Origin: Candidatus Poribacteria bacterium
Lineage (GTDB): Bacteria > Poribacteria > WGA-4E > WGA-3G
DNA: 53,645 nucleotides
Assembly: GCA_022821725.1 (NCBI GenBank)
Contig: JAJEDB010000090.1
Coordinates: 1-53,645, forward strand
Reading direction: 5' to 3'
In this document: one piece after another, positions 53,525 through 53,645 of the stretch
Layout of the letters: each line of letters opens with the position of its first letter
Position numbering within the stretch: position 1 is the first letter of the stretch
The notes under the pieces: model-generated
Told to the model about the DNA's origin: nothing
The model's input: the letters and a program-made list of their open reading frames with translations, nothing else
Database searches by the model: none
Made by a program: the position numbers and the translations under genes

Positions 53525-53645
53525 TTAGGGCCGCAATTTGGGTAAAGTTAAGACAAGTTTTGCCTCTCAAATTCCATGGGTGTTAGATATCCCAACGCCG
53601 AATGAGGACGTTTAGAGTTATAGACGTGTTCGAGAAAATGACCGA
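53513..53645 (-). mobile_element. IS3-family element, one end (cut by window edge)
   Basis: The junction is put at 53513 because the toxin homology ends there and the element would begin with TG. Short non-coding end, then the transposase C-terminus. Confidence 0.6.
53548..53645 (-). CDS. IS3-family transposase, C-terminal fragment
   Basis: Read on the minus strand: GHFLEHVYNSKRPHSALGYL then TPMEFERQNLS and a stop. This is the conserved C-terminus of IS3-type DDE transposases (xYNxxRxHSALGYxxPxEFE). The catalytic residues lie outside the window. Confidence 0.85.
   Translation of the reverse strand, partial: GHFLEHVYNSKRPHSALGYLTPMEFERQNLS

Overview
The window looks like a chromosomal segment of a Gram-negative, probably uncultured bacterium. 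Ca. Poribacteria or a close relative of the PVC/FCB borderland is my best guess. The reasons are three phytanoyl-CoA dioxygenase-like genes, DUF5916/CBM9, DUF3179, DUF5694, TolB-like and TIM-barrel sugar-epimerase families, a coxMSL-type molybdenum hydroxylase and many scattered toxin-antitoxin and mobile fragments. This is inference; there is no rRNA or other marker gene to settle it.

Region 1 (1-2.9 kb): an IS630-type transposase end abuts a 5'-truncated ABC exporter half, followed by an intact exporter gene.

Region 2 (2.9-20.9 kb) is the most unusual part. It holds three ECF-type sigma-70 genes, each fused in frame to a different C-terminal module: a complete DNA polymerase III beta clamp, an FtsZ GTPase half, and an alpha-solenoid. 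They are interleaved with three MacB/FtsX-type permeases and two ABC-2 permeases that have no ATPase gene beside them. Each sigma/effector junction has its own ribosome binding site and ATG in frame. Two families of ECF-like promoter motifs recur in the gaps. A sigma remnant, a DUF5916 remnant, a MITE and a duplicated leader show that this block has been copied and rearranged.

Region 3 (21.0-32.5 kb): a complete ten-gene F0F1 ATP synthase operon (atpZ/Q-like, I, B, E, F, H, A, G, D, C). A group II intron of about 3.25 kb lies in its 5' leader. The intron carries an RT-maturase-HNH protein plus an extra His-rich lipoprotein gene before domain V. The c subunit has the residues expected for Na+ binding.

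Region 4 (32.5-53.6 kb): metabolic and accessory genes. These are three PhyH-like dioxygenases, an aldo/keto reductase, an SDR, an M42 peptidase, a DUF3179 gene with an in-frame UGA where the family has Cys (candidate selenoprotein), two TolB-like propellers, an HpcH-type aldolase, a Gfo/Idh oxidoreductase, a three-subunit molybdenum hydroxylase, a HicAB pair, an alpha/beta hydrolase, a type II restriction-modification pair, a sugar epimerase, and a RelE-like pair cut by an IS3-family element at the right edge.

A 20-nt leader motif, CCGCAAGGAATAATTAAAAA ending at an ATG, precedes at least seven genes on both strands. An inverted copy lies at the 3' end of atpA.
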